Part shown: positions 18,340-26,128 of the stretch, piece by piece
Position numbering within the stretch: the stretch's first letter is position 1
Layout: every line of letters begins with the position of its first letter
Assembly: GCA_047975215.1 (NCBI GenBank)
Contig: JBKEDD010000129.1
Location: 62,001-126,000 of the forward strand
Direction of reading: 5' to 3'
DNA length: 64,000 nt
DNA from: JAGRMG01 sp047975215
GTDB taxonomy: Bacteria; Pseudomonadota; Alphaproteobacteria; Rhodobacterales; Rhodobacteraceae
Notes under the pieces: generated by a model
Told to the model about the DNA's origin: nothing
The model's input: only the letters and a program-made list of their open reading frames with translations
The model's database searches: none
Program-made: the position numbers and the translations under genes

Positions 18340-18626
18340 AAGCCCTGGGCAACGTGCGCCGGCGGCGCCGGCATCGAAGAATGTTCCAGCTTGTCCGCCA
18401 TGACGGAACCCCAGTGACGTCGAATCGTAGCCCGACACATCGAAATCCAGGCACAGCTTAGGTTCGCGCCCACGCATCAGGGGCGGGCCGGTGCGAACCG
18501 GGTCGCGGGCGATCCGGGGGCAGTTGATGGATGGTGCGAATTTCGGACTCTGGCGACCAGGACGTCGCGCCTCTGGACAGGTCATGCCCATCGCGTCTAA
18601 TACAAGTGCGAATGGGGATGTAGGTC
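18340..18626. other. 287-base intergenic region between the MaoC gene and aroQ
   Basis: I see no gene here. A minus-strand frame across 18181-18591 exists but shows no recognisable domain and overlaps the MaoC gene. The last 60 bases should hold the aroQ promoter and ribosome site. Confidence 0.5.
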
Positions 18627-19076
18627 ATGGTTAGCGTTCTGGTCCTGAACGGCCCGAATCTGAATCTGCTGGGCACGCGCCAGCCCGATGTCTATGGCGA
18701 CACGACGCTGGCGGAGATCGAAGCCGCCTGCGCAAGGCACGCCGACAGCCTTGGCCTGTCGGTTGTCTGCGAACAATCCAATCACGAAGGCGCACTGATC
18801 GAGGCAATCCACGCCGCGCGCGGACATCACGCCGGGATCGTGCTGAACGCCGGGGCGTTCACCCACACGTCGATCGCGCTGATGGATGCCATAGCCTCGG
18901 TGGGTCTGCCGGTTGTCGAGGTGCATCTTTCCAACATCCATGCCCGAGAACCGTTCAGACGAAGATCCTATGTCGCGCCGGTGGCGCTTGGCCAGATCTG
19001 CGGCTTTGGCGCCGGGGGCTATCTTCTGGCGCTGGACGCGCTGGGCGCACATCTTTCGGGAGACGGTGGCAAATGA
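18627..19076 (+). CDS. aroQ: 3-dehydroquinate dehydratase, type II
   Basis: The enzyme catalyses the third step of the shikimate pathway (3-dehydroquinate to 3-dehydroshikimate). At 149 residues it is of family size. Motifs are LNGPNLNLLGTRQPDVYG (the Tyr is the catalytic residue), NAGAFTHTS and EVHLSNIHAREPFR with the substrate-binding His and Arg. The stop overlaps the start of a LuxR-type gene by four bases (ATGA). Confidence 0.95.
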   Translation: MVSVLVLNGPNLNLLGTRQPDVYGDTTLAEIEAACARHADSLGLSVVCEQSNHEGALIEAIHAARGHHAGIVLNAGAFTHTSIALMDAIASVGLPVVEVHLSNIHAREPFRRRSYVAPVALGQICGFGAGGYLLALDALGAHLSGDGGK

Positions 19077-19828
19077 CCCCCACCGACTACATGCGCTTTG
19101 TCACCAGTGCCGGCAGCCTGGAAGAGCTTTGGGCGGCTCATGTCGAACAGATGGCCGGATACGGATTTGACAGGCTGATCTATGGCAACACCGTCTATCG
19201 CGCGGGGACATCGCTGGGCGATCCCGACGATTTCATCATTCTGTCGAACCACTGCAAGGAATATCTCGACGGTTTCCTGCATTCCGGGCTGTTTCATCAC
19301 GCGCCGATGCTGCGCTGGGCGCTGAACAACGAAGGCGCCGCCAGCTGGCGCATTATCGGTCAGATGATGGAAAGCCGGACAATGACCGACGGCGAACGCA
19401 AGGTCTACGAGTTCAATCAGCGCATGGGCATGAAGGTCGGCTACACGATCAGCTTCCATTCGGCCTCCTACCGCTCCAAGGGCGCCATCTCGCTTGCCGC
19501 CCGTCCCGGCATGTCCCAGGACCAGGTCGATGCGATCTGGGATCGCATGGGCGCCGACATCGTGCTGATGAACAATGTCGCGCATCTGAAAATCCTGACC
19601 CTGCCTTACAGCCCGCCCAACCGCGGCCTTACCCCGCGTCAGCGCGAGGCGCTGGAGTGGGTGGGCGATGGCAAGACCACCCAGGACATCGCCTTGCTGA
19701 TGGGGCTGACGCCCGGGACCGTCGAAAAACACCTGCGCCTGGCGCGCGAGGCGCTATCGGTGGATACCACGGCCCAAGCGGTGCTGAAGGCGGCGCTGCA
19801 CAATCAGATGTATGTGATGGAAGCCTGA
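19073..19828 (+). CDS. LuxR family regulator with autoinducer-binding-like domain
   Basis: This 251-residue protein has an N-terminal Autoind_bind-like domain (about residues 15-165) and a C-terminal GerE-type HTH (LTPRQREALEWVGDGKTTQD, then TVEKHLRLAREALSV). The architecture is that of acyl-homoserine-lactone receptors, but no luxI-like synthase lies in the window, so it is a candidate LuxR solo. Its start overlaps aroQ, so expression is coupled to a shikimate-pathway enzyme. The ligand is unknown. Confidence 0.85.
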   Translation: MTPTDYMRFVTSAGSLEELWAAHVEQMAGYGFDRLIYGNTVYRAGTSLGDPDDFIILSNHCKEYLDGFLHSGLFHHAPMLRWALNNEGAASWRIIGQMMESRTMTDGERKVYEFNQRMGMKVGYTISFHSASYRSKGAISLAARPGMSQDQVDAIWDRMGADIVLMNNVAHLKILTLPYSPPNRGLTPRQREALEWVGDGKTTQDIALLMGLTPGTVEKHLRLAREALSVDTTAQAVLKAALHNQMYVMEA

Positions 19829-20169
19829 ACGGCGCCCCACCGGGGCCGGCCCTCCCCGGCGCCGGCAACCGGGGTATATTACGCCGGGTAAGGAAAACGT
19901 GACTTTCCCGGTTTGCAAAAGTATCGCAAGATAGTGAAGTTCCGTGAGTGGTGGCTTTGGCCGAGGAGCATCGGGAAAAGACCCCTGCGATTACAGGGCT
20001 CTCTTACTCGTCCGGCCCGGTTGTGTATTGCTCCGCATTCGGGCCGGAGATCTTGAACGGTCCCCTCCATCCCCATTGAACAGGGGCCGTCAATGATAGG
20101 CGGAGCCGCGCATCGCGCGGCTCCGCTCGTATTTCGCGGGGTTCCGATTCGGCCCGGTTGGCCAACCGG
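19829..20169. ncRNA. Structured intergenic region, candidate small RNA
   Basis: The 341 bases between the convergent LuxR and tsf genes contain no convincing protein gene but several inverted repeats. CCCTG/CAGGG lies at 19983-19998. A 9-bp perfect stem TCCGGCCCG/CGGGCCGGA lies at 20011-20048. A 12-bp stem with two bulges, TTGAACGGTCCCCT with AGGGGCCGTCAA, lies at 20053-20093. The 11-bp hairpin listed separately follows. This is more structure than a plain terminator needs. The strand and ends of any transcript are unknown. Confidence 0.35.
20100..20126 (-). terminator. Hairpin downstream of tsf
   Basis: GCGGAGCCGCG and CGCGGCTCCGC form a perfect 11-bp stem with a 5-base loop, 44 bases past the tsf stop. 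It has no long T-run on either strand. It could end rpsB-tsf transcription or belong to the structured region to its left. Confidence 0.5.
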
Positions 20170-21045
20170 TCAGCCCCGCGCGGCCTTGGCGACTTCGGCG
20201 GCGAAATCTTCCTGGCGCTTCTCGATGCCCTCGCCCACCTCAAGACGCACGAAACCGGTGATCTCGGCACCCGCGTCCTTGACGGCCGCGCCCACGGTCA
20301 CATCCGGGTTGACCACGAATTGCTGGTTCAGAAGCGTGACCTCGGCCATGAACTTCTTCATCCGCCCGACGATCATCTTCTCGATCACGTTCTCGGGCTT
20401 GCCGCTTTCGCGCGCAATGTCCATCTGGACCTGCTTTTCCTTCTCGACAACCGCCGGGTCCAGATCGGCCTCGCTCAGCGCGGCCGGATTGGCGGCGGCG
20501 ATATGCATCGCGACCTGCTTTCCCAACGCCTCGTCCCCGCCCCTGAGGCCGACCAGAACGCCGATCTTGCCAAGGCCCGGCGCCACGGCGTTGTGCACAT
20601 AGGCCGCCACGGAATCACCCTCGACGGTGGCCATGCGGCGCAGCGCCATGTTCTCGCCGATGGTGGCGATCTTGTCGGTCAGGACATCAGCGACAGTCTT
20701 TCCGCCCATGTCGGCGGTCTTCAACTGTTCGATGTCCGACACGCCCAGGGCGGCGTTGGCGAAACCGGCGACCATCTCCTGAAAATCGGAATTCTTGCCG
20801 ACGAAATCGGTTTCCGAGTTGACCTCGACCGCGACGCCGCGGCCGCCCTCGACGACGACCCCTACCAGGCCCTCAGCGGCGGTACGTCCGGATTTCTTGG
20901 CCGCGGTGGCCAGACCCTTGGTGCGCAGCCAGTCGACGGCCGCCTCCATGTCGCCATCGGTTTTGGTCAGCGCCTTCTTGGCGTCCATCATGCCTGCGCC
21001 GGTCGTGTCGCGCAGTTCCTTTACCATTGCTGCTGTGATTGCCAT
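20170..21045 (-). CDS. tsf: Translation elongation factor Ts
   Basis: The product is the nucleotide-exchange factor for EF-Tu, 291 residues. The N-terminal UBA-like module ends in LRDTTGAGMMDAKKAL, and the TDFVGKN and dimerisation blocks follow (VNSETDFVGKNSDF; FVRLEVGEGIEKRQEDFAAE). The C-terminus is the short alphaproteobacterial form. It lies 106 bases downstream of rpsB in the conserved rpsB-tsf order. Confidence 0.96.
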   Translation of the reverse strand: MAITAAMVKELRDTTGAGMMDAKKALTKTDGDMEAAVDWLRTKGLATAAKKSGRTAAEGLVGVVVEGGRGVAVEVNSETDFVGKNSDFQEMVAGFANAALGVSDIEQLKTADMGGKTVADVLTDKIATIGENMALRRMATVEGDSVAAYVHNAVAPGLGKIGVLVGLRGGDEALGKQVAMHIAAANPAALSEADLDPAVVEKEKQVQMDIARESGKPENVIEKMIVGRMKKFMAEVTLLNQQFVVNPDVTVGAAVKDAGAEITGFVRLEVGEGIEKRQEDFAAEVAKAARG

Positions 21046-21151
21046 TGCTCGGCTCTCCTGTTTGGCAAATGTTCAACGGGTGCGGCGCGGGACCGGCCCC
21101 GCGCCACCTGTCGGCCCGACCGCGCCGCCCTAACCGGCGGCAGCGGCCGAA

Positions 21152-22015
21152 TCAGCCCTTGGCCGCCTTTTCCAGCGTCTTGGCGGCGGATTCGATATCC
21201 AGCGGCGCATCCTCGGCCATGGCGTCGTCTTTCACGGCCTCGGAGGACTCCTCGGCCACGTCGTCACTCACCACCTCTTCGGCCGGTGCCTGCTCCATGG
21301 CGCCCAGATCGACGCCCGCAGCGCCCAGTTGCGCCGACATGCCGTCCAGCGCCGCGCGTGCGGCCAGATCGCAATAAAGCGCGATCGCCCGGGCGGCGTC
21401 GTCGTTGCCGGGGATGATATAGTCGATGCCGTCGGGCGAGCAGTTGGTATCGACCACGGCCACCACCGGAATGCCCAGCTTGTTGGCCTCAGCCACGGCC
21501 AGCGCCTCTTTCTTGACGTCGATCACGAACAGCAAGTCCGGCGTGCCGCCCATCTCGCGGATGCCGCCAAGGCTGGCCTGCAACTTGCCCTGGTCACGTT
21601 CCATGCCAAGGCGTTCCTTCTTGGTCAGGCCCCCGGCCCCGGCTTCCATCGCCTCGTCGATCTGCTTGAGCCGGCTGATCGACTGGGAAACGGTTTTCCA
21701 GTTGGTCAGCGTGCCGCCCAGCCAGCGGTGGTTCATGAAGTACTGCGCGGATTTCTCGGCCGCCTCGGCGATCGGCTGCGACGCCTGGCGCTTGGTGCCG
21801 ACGAACAGCACGCGGCCGCCCTTGGCGACGGTGTCGCGGATCACCTGCAACGCCTGGTCCAGCATCGGGACAGTCTGCGTCAGGTCCATGATGTGAATGC
21901 CGTTGCGCGCGCCATAGATGTAGGGCGACATGCGCGGGTTCCAGCGCTGCGTCTGGTGGCCGAAGTGAACGCCAGCTTCCAGCAGCTGACGCATGGTGAA
22001 CTCGGGAAGAGCCAT
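21152..22015 (-). CDS. rpsB: 30S ribosomal protein S2
   Basis: Small-subunit ribosomal protein of 287 residues. It begins with FTMRQLLEAGVHFGHQTQRW and contains the GTKRQASQPI and NHRWLGGTLTNW blocks. It is longer than the about 240-residue E. coli protein because of an acidic, Ala/Glu-rich C-terminal tail (about residues 240-287) ending KTLEKAAKG, as seen in many Rhodobacterales. It is first in the rpsB-tsf operon, with a leader of about 115 bases. Confidence 0.96.
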   Translation of the reverse strand: MALPEFTMRQLLEAGVHFGHQTQRWNPRMSPYIYGARNGIHIMDLTQTVPMLDQALQVIRDTVAKGGRVLFVGTKRQASQPIAEAAEKSAQYFMNHRWLGGTLTNWKTVSQSISRLKQIDEAMEAGAGGLTKKERLGMERDQGKLQASLGGIREMGGTPDLLFVIDVKKEALAVAEANKLGIPVVAVVDTNCSPDGIDYIIPGNDDAARAIALYCDLAARAALDGMSAQLGAAGVDLGAMEQAPAEEVVSDDVAEESSEAVKDDAMAEDAPLDIESAAKTLEKAAKG

Positions 22016-22131
22016 GCAGAGTTTCCTTTCCGGTTTGCGCCTCGGCGGGGGTTCAGAGCGTGCGCTCCAACCGGCGGTCTGCCGGGGATGTCTCTCCCGG
22101 ACAGGCCCAAACCCCGCCTGCGGGTTTGAAT
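22016..22131 (-). promoter_or_regulatory. rpsB 5' leader with terminal hairpin
   Basis: If the promoter call is right, transcription starts near 22131 and leaves a leader of about 115 bases. At its very 5' end, 22108-22128, CAAACCC and GC pair with GC and GGGTTTG around a 2-base loop with one bulged base. Ribosomal protein S2 represses its own operon through the leader in other bacteria. Whether this hairpin serves that purpose is inference. Confidence 0.4.
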
Positions 22132-22137
22132 GGCGCG

Positions 22138-22166
22138 CGTATAGGGCAGGAAACGGCCGGGCGCAA
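22138..22166 (-). promoter_or_regulatory. Predicted sigma-70-type promoter of rpsB-tsf
   Basis: On the minus strand TTGCGC (22166-22161) and TATACG (22143-22138) are separated by exactly 17 bases and point at rpsB. The -35 element lies inside the left arm of the hairpin that follows bfr. Confidence 0.5.
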
Positions 22167-22188
22167 GGCCCCCAATCGGACCTTGCGC
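22161..22188 (-). terminator. Hairpin downstream of bfr
   Basis: GCGCAAGG and CCTTGCGC form an 8-bp stem with a 12-base loop, 13 bases after the bfr stop. No T-run follows, so termination strength is doubtful; it overlaps the rpsB -35 box. Confidence 0.4.
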
Positions 22189-22201
22189 AGCGCGGGTGCG
22201 A

Positions 22202-22690
22202 CTATTCCTCGGCCTCGTCCATCTTCGAGGCGTTGAGCTGGGTGTATTTCTCGGCCCCGATCTTGTCGAACAGGTCAAGCTGGGTTTCGAGAAAGTCGAT
22301 ATGGCCTTCCTCGTCGGCCATCAGGCGTTCGAACAGCGCCATGCTGACATAGTCGCCCTCGTCACGGCAGACCTCGCGGGCCTCCTTGTAAAGCGCGCGC
22401 GCGTCCACTTCGGCGGCCAGATCGCATTCCAGCGTTTCCTTGGGCGTCTGGCCGATGCGCAGCGGGTCCAGCTTTTGCAGGTTGGGGTGCCCTTCGAGAA
22501 AGATGATTCGCTCGATCAGCTTGTCGGCGTGTTCCATCTCCTCGATGGATTCCTCGCGGCTTTTCTTGGCCATGTGGCCAAGCCCCCAGTCTTCCTGAAG
22601 CCGGTAATGCAGCCAATACTGGCTGACCGCGGTCAGTTCGTGCCGCAGCGCCTTGTTCAGATATTCGATGACCTTGCCGTTGCCCTTCAT
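22202..22690 (-). CDS. bfr: Bacterioferritin
   Basis: This 24-mer iron-storage protein subunit has 162 residues. Ferroxidase residues are in place: Glu in LRHELTAVSQYW, Glu and His in EMEHADK, Glu in LAAEVDA, Glu and His in ADEEGHIDFLE. The Met in IEEMEHAD matches the haem-ligand Met52 of E. coli Bfr, so it should bind haem at the dimer interface. The ATG at 22690 is used; the longer frame to 22867 is in the promoter region. No bfd (ferredoxin) gene is adjacent. Confidence 0.95.
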   Translation of the reverse strand: MKGNGKVIEYLNKALRHELTAVSQYWLHYRLQEDWGLGHMAKKSREESIEEMEHADKLIERIIFLEGHPNLQKLDPLRIGQTPKETLECDLAAEVDARALYKEAREVCRDEGDYVSMALFERLMADEEGHIDFLETQLDLFDKIGAEKYTQLNASKMDEAEE

Positions 22691-22817
22691 GACCGCCTGT
22701 TCCTTTGCGTTGGTTGCGTGGTTCCAGTTTGCCCTCCGCCACGCGGATTGGCAATGGCGGGGCGCGGGCAGTCTGGCAACGGATGCGCCCTGTATCCGAT
22801 CATTGCTTGCGGGCGGG

Positions 22818-23666
22818 TCAATCCCCGATTTCCGCCCCCTGCCCGAGACGCGCCGAGTGACAAGCACGAATGCGGCGCTCGCACTCGGCGGCCAAAGCCT
22901 TGCGGTCGGAAAAATCCGCCACGCGCAGCGGTTCGAGATAGGCCAGTTCCACCGCCCCCTGGCGCCATGCCGTCAGCACCGTCAGTAGATGCGGGGCAAA
23001 CGCCATACTGCCCCACCAGCCGTAATACGCGGTCGGCCGGCCCCTTGGTGCATGATAGATCACCGCCACCGGCTGAACCTGCATGAATTCGCGCAGATGT
23101 TCGGAATAGAACGCCTGAAACAGCGTCGGTTTGAACGGCAGCACCCGCAAGCCGTCGCTCGATGTGCCCTCGGGAAAGAACAAGAGCTTGTGGCCGGCCT
23201 GAAGACGTTCTTCGAAAAGCCGCGTCTGCTGGCGCGCCAGCCGCGGGTCGCGGTCGATGAACACGGTACCCGTGGCACGCGCCAGCCAGCCGATCGCGGG
23301 CCAGCGCGCGACCTCGGCCTTGGACACGAAATAGATGCGCTTGCGCGCGTTCAGCGCGAAGATGTCCAGCCACGACGAATGGTTCGCCACGACGGCACCG
23401 GGTGCGCGCATCAACTCTCCGGTCGTCGAAAACCCCATGCCGAGAACGCGAAAGGCGTTGCGGCAGACGAACTGCGTGATGAAGGGGCTTACCGGGCGGC
23501 GCGGCGCGAAGAACGGCCGCTCGACCAGGCGAACCAGCAACAGCACCGCCAGGTTGCCGAACACCAGTACCGCCAGCACGAGCCCGCGCAGCACCGCCAA
23601 CGCCCAGCCCGCCGGGCCGATCGCCGCCCGGCCGGGATATTCGCCGCCCTCCCAGGTCGCGTTCAT
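22818..23666 (-). CDS. olsA: Lysophospholipid/lyso-ornithine lipid O-acyltransferase
   Basis: This PlsC-type acyltransferase of 282 residues has an N-terminal membrane helix (LRGLVLAVLVFGNLAVLLLV, about residues 27-46), the catalytic HX4D block NHSSWLD, and the acceptor-site FFPEGTSSDG. PlsC proteins add the second fatty acid to lysophosphatidic acid or lyso-lipids. Here the start overlaps a GNAT acyltransferase of the OlsB type by four bases, so the OlsA role (lyso-ornithine lipid to ornithine lipid) is the preferred call. Confidence 0.85.
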   Translation of the reverse strand: MNATWEGGEYPGRAAIGPAGWALAVLRGLVLAVLVFGNLAVLLLVRLVERPFFAPRRPVSPFITQFVCRNAFRVLGMGFSTTGELMRAPGAVVANHSSWLDIFALNARKRIYFVSKAEVARWPAIGWLARATGTVFIDRDPRLARQQTRLFEERLQAGHKLLFFPEGTSSDGLRVLPFKPTLFQAFYSEHLREFMQVQPVAVIYHAPRGRPTAYYGWWGSMAFAPHLLTVLTAWRQGAVELAYLEPLRVADFSDRKALAAECERRIRACHSARLGQGAEIGD

Positions 23667-24427
23667 TCAGGCCGGTTCCCGGCATAGAGGCGCCTCTGGC
23701 GGTCGTTCATGCGGGCGGTGTCGAGCAGCAGACAGACATCGGTGGTATTGAAAGCGTGATCCACGAAGGCGCCCTCGCCCACGAACCCGCCAAGCCGCAG
23801 GTAGGCCTTGATCAGCGCCGGCGTTTCCAGAACGGCGCGGCGGCGATCCAGCAAGTCGCGCGAAATCAGGTCCATGCGCTGAAAATGCGCCTCCCGCGCC
23901 CGGACCCGCAGATCGGGCGGCGCCAGATACCCGTGGTGCAGCATCGACAAGGGCTGCGCCAGCGCCGCCGGATCGGTACCGTGAAAGCTGGCCACGCCGA
24001 ACAGGACTTCGGCGTTGCGTTCGGCGACAAGGGAAGCCAGCGCCGACCAGAGCCGGAACATAACCGCTCCGCCGCGATGGTCGCGATGCAGGCATGAGCG
24101 GCCAAGTTCCAGCAGCGAGCGGCCGCTGCGTTTCAGCGCACCCAGGTCATATTCATCCTCGCAATAGAACCCCCCTGCCCGCGCAGCCCCCGCCTCGCTC
24201 AGCAGCCGGTAGGCGCCCACCACCTGCCCGCTGGCGGTATCGGTGGCGATCAGATGTTCGCAATACGCATCGAACCGGTCGCGTTCCAGCCCGCCCGCGT
24301 GATCCACCATGGCGCCGTCGCCGCCCAGTTCGCGCACGAACACGTCATAGCGCAGCGCCTGCACCGCGCGCAGTTCGGCTTGCGTATCGGCGATCTTGAC
24401 GATGATGGCGGGCGCTGTGTCGGGCAT
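23663..24427 (-). CDS. olsB: Ornithine N-acyltransferase (OlsB-type GNAT)
   Basis: This 254-residue acyl-homoserine-lactone-synthase-like GNAT contains LRYDVFVRELGG near the N-terminus, GAYRLLSEAGA, SLLELGRSCLHRDHRGG and the substrate loop ending GVASFHGTDP. This is the pattern of OlsB, which acylates ornithine with a 3-hydroxyacyl-ACP to make lyso-ornithine lipid. It is followed immediately by olsA. Ornithine lipids are phosphorus-free and often rise under phosphate limitation; no Pho box was identified by eye. Confidence 0.85.
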   Translation of the reverse strand: MPDTAPAIIVKIADTQAELRAVQALRYDVFVRELGGDGAMVDHAGGLERDRFDAYCEHLIATDTASGQVVGAYRLLSEAGAARAGGFYCEDEYDLGALKRSGRSLLELGRSCLHRDHRGGAVMFRLWSALASLVAERNAEVLFGVASFHGTDPAALAQPLSMLHHGYLAPPDLRVRAREAHFQRMDLISRDLLDRRRAVLETPALIKAYLRLGGFVGEGAFVDHAFNTTDVCLLLDTARMNDRQRRLYAGNRPE

Positions 24428-24543
24428 CGCTGTCGGGTGTCCGGGCGGGGCGGGTTGGGCGGCTGATAGCGCGACTCGGCGCGCCCTTGCAACACGCGCC
24501 TGAGCGGCGCGCCGGGATCATGGCCGCGTTAACCTTTCGTCAA

Positions 24544-24732
24544 TCAGTTTTCCGGATCAAGGACGGGTATCAGCGCGACGCGGCTGCCGTCGATGACAAG
24601 CTTGCCCTGATCGGGAAAGTTGACGGTGATGCGGCCGTTGATGCTGGATTGCACCTGGCCTGTGCCCCAGTCGGGAAAATCGGGGTGGCGCACGAACATG
24701 CCGGGTGCAAGGATGGCGTTCAGGTCTGTCAT
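24544..24732 (-). CDS. DUF3553 domain-containing protein
   Basis: This 62-residue protein is almost entirely one domain: GMFVRHPDFPDWGTGQVQS, then GRITVNFPDQGKLVID. It matches the small DUF3553 family, a beta-rich, possibly nucleic-acid-binding fold also found at the end of some UvrD-like helicases. It lies divergent from chpT with a gap of 54 bases. The function is unknown. Confidence 0.75.
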   Translation of the reverse strand: MTDLNAILAPGMFVRHPDFPDWGTGQVQSSINGRITVNFPDQGKLVIDGSRVALIPVLDPEN

Positions 24733-24786
24733 GGCGCGGGCTTTGACGGTTTACCGGGGTATCGGCCCCGTCTGCGGAGGTATCGC

Positions 24787-25419
24787 ATGGGCGAAAGCAA
24801 CGTCAACCTCGCCGCGCTGATCGGATCGCGCATCTGTCACGACCTGATCAGCCCGATCGGGGCGATCGCCAACGGGCTGGAACTGCTGGATCTGACCGGT
24901 ACGGCGCCGGGGCCGGAAATGGCGCTGATCGCCGACAGCGCCGGACACGCGGGCGCGCGCATCCGTTTCTTCCGCATCGCCTATGGCGGGCCGGGGCAGC
25001 AATCCATGGGCCGGTCCGAGGTGGTCTCGATCCTGAACGACCTGGGACAGACCGGCCGGTTGCGGGTGGACTGGGCGGTGCCCGACGCCCAGCCGCGTTC
25101 TCAGGTGCGGCTGGCCTTCCTTGCCTTGCAGTGCCTTGAGACCGCGATGCCCGTGGGCGGCGATGTGCTGGTGGGGATGGATACCGATGGCTGGGTGGTA
25201 TCCGGCCGGTCCGACAGGCTGGCTGTCGATGCCACGCTCTGGAGGCGTCTGGGCCTGCGCGGTCCGGCATCCGAAGAAATGCCCGAAACGCAGCCCGGAT
25301 CCGGGGCCGAGATTTCCCCGGCGCTTGTGCAATTCGCGCTTTTGCCGGAACTGGCGGCCGATCTGGGCCGCTGCGTGACCTCCACGGCCACCGCCACCGG
25401 GATCACGCTGCGGTTCTGA
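24787..25419 (+). CDS. chpT: Histidine phosphotransferase ChpT
   Basis: This 210-residue protein has a DHp-like helical hairpin holding the phospho-accepting His in ICHDLISPIGAIANGLELL (His near residue 18), followed by a degenerate ATPase-like C-terminal domain. ChpT relays phosphate from CckA to CtrA and CpdR in alphaproteobacteria; in Rhodobacterales this pathway governs motility and gene-transfer agent expression. The ATG at 24787 follows GGAGG. No cckA, ctrA or cpdR gene is in the window. Confidence 0.9.
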   Translation: MGESNVNLAALIGSRICHDLISPIGAIANGLELLDLTGTAPGPEMALIADSAGHAGARIRFFRIAYGGPGQQSMGRSEVVSILNDLGQTGRLRVDWAVPDAQPRSQVRLAFLALQCLETAMPVGGDVLVGMDTDGWVVSGRSDRLAVDATLWRRLGLRGPASEEMPETQPGSGAEISPALVQFALLPELAADLGRCVTSTATATGITLRF

Positions 25420-25480
25420 TGCCAGCGGCATCCCGCGCCGAATCCGGCCTGCCGGCCGGCACGAACGGGCCGGTCAGCTA

Positions 25481-25523
25481 GAACGTTGCCTTGAAGAACG
25501 TTGCCTTGAAGAACGTTGCCTTG
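25481..25523. repeat. Three tandem copies of a 15-base repeat
   Basis: The unit GAACGTTGCCTTGAA occurs at 25481-25495 and 25496-25510, with a 13-base third copy at 25511-25523; the copies are identical. It lies in the gap between the convergent chpT and lipoprotein genes. The period is a multiple of three, but no gene covers it. Confidence 0.9.
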
Positions 25524-25573
25524 CCCCGGCAAAAAACGAACGCATCCGCCCCAGCGCCGGACGCGACATGCGC

Positions 25574-26128
25574 TCAGGCAGCCGGTTCCACGAATATCGC
25601 CACGGCGCGTTCGAAATCCACCACGATACGGTCGCCCGGCTGACGCGCCTTGGCGAACTTGCGCATCTCGCTCGGCACCGCGACGCGCAGGATGTCGCCT
25701 TCCTGGGTGCGGATCGTCGCGGTTTTGGCGCGCTGATCGTAGGCGATGAAATCGACCACCACCGACACCGCCTCGAAACCCGCCGCGCCCGGTTTGGCGC
25801 CCTCGGGCGCCGCGGCGCCGGCGGCGATTGCCTCGGGCTGGCCGGTATCGCCGGGAAGCGCCATGCCCACGGCCACCGACTCCTCATACTCCACCCTGAT
25901 CCGGTCTCCGACCTCAAGCTGATCGAAATTGCGCAGCGTGTCGGTCGCCCGCAACGTCAGGACCTGTCCATCGGCGCGCACGACGAAGCGCCGGTTGGCC
26001 GGGTCGATTTCCCGCACGGTGCCGACCGCGGATACCGTCGTGTCGCGTTCGGCGCTCAGGATGTTGGTATCGCAGGCGGACAGCGACAGCAGGGCAAGGA
26101 CGGAGGCGAGCAACGTTGACCTGAACAT
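25574..26128 (-). CDS. Putative lipoprotein with duplicated beta domain
   Basis: The product has 184 residues. A signal peptide ends in the lipobox LSACD (Cys near residue 19), so the mature protein should be lipid-anchored. Two related blocks follow. The first has GTVREIDPANRRFVVRADGQ and then GDRIRVEYEESVAV. The second has FIAYDQRAKTATIRTQEGD and then GDRIVVDFERAVAIFV. They are joined by an Ala/Gly/Pro linker. I do not recognise a named family; OB-like small beta-barrels are a possible fold. Confidence 0.75.
   Translation of the reverse strand: MFRSTLLASVLALLSLSACDTNILSAERDTTVSAVGTVREIDPANRRFVVRADGQVLTLRATDTLRNFDQLEVGDRIRVEYEESVAVGMALPGDTGQPEAIAAGAAAPEGAKPGAAGFEAVSVVVDFIAYDQRAKTATIRTQEGDILRVAVPSEMRKFAKARQPGDRIVVDFERAVAIFVEPAA

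Noticed and set aside
19879..20076. 65-codon minus-strand frame in the structured region before tsf
   Set aside because: No ribosome site or family resemblance; it runs through the inverted repeats, which are better explained as RNA structure.
25481..25523. Possible CRISPR array
   Set aside because: The 15-base repeats are directly adjacent with no spacers, and no cas genes are nearby.
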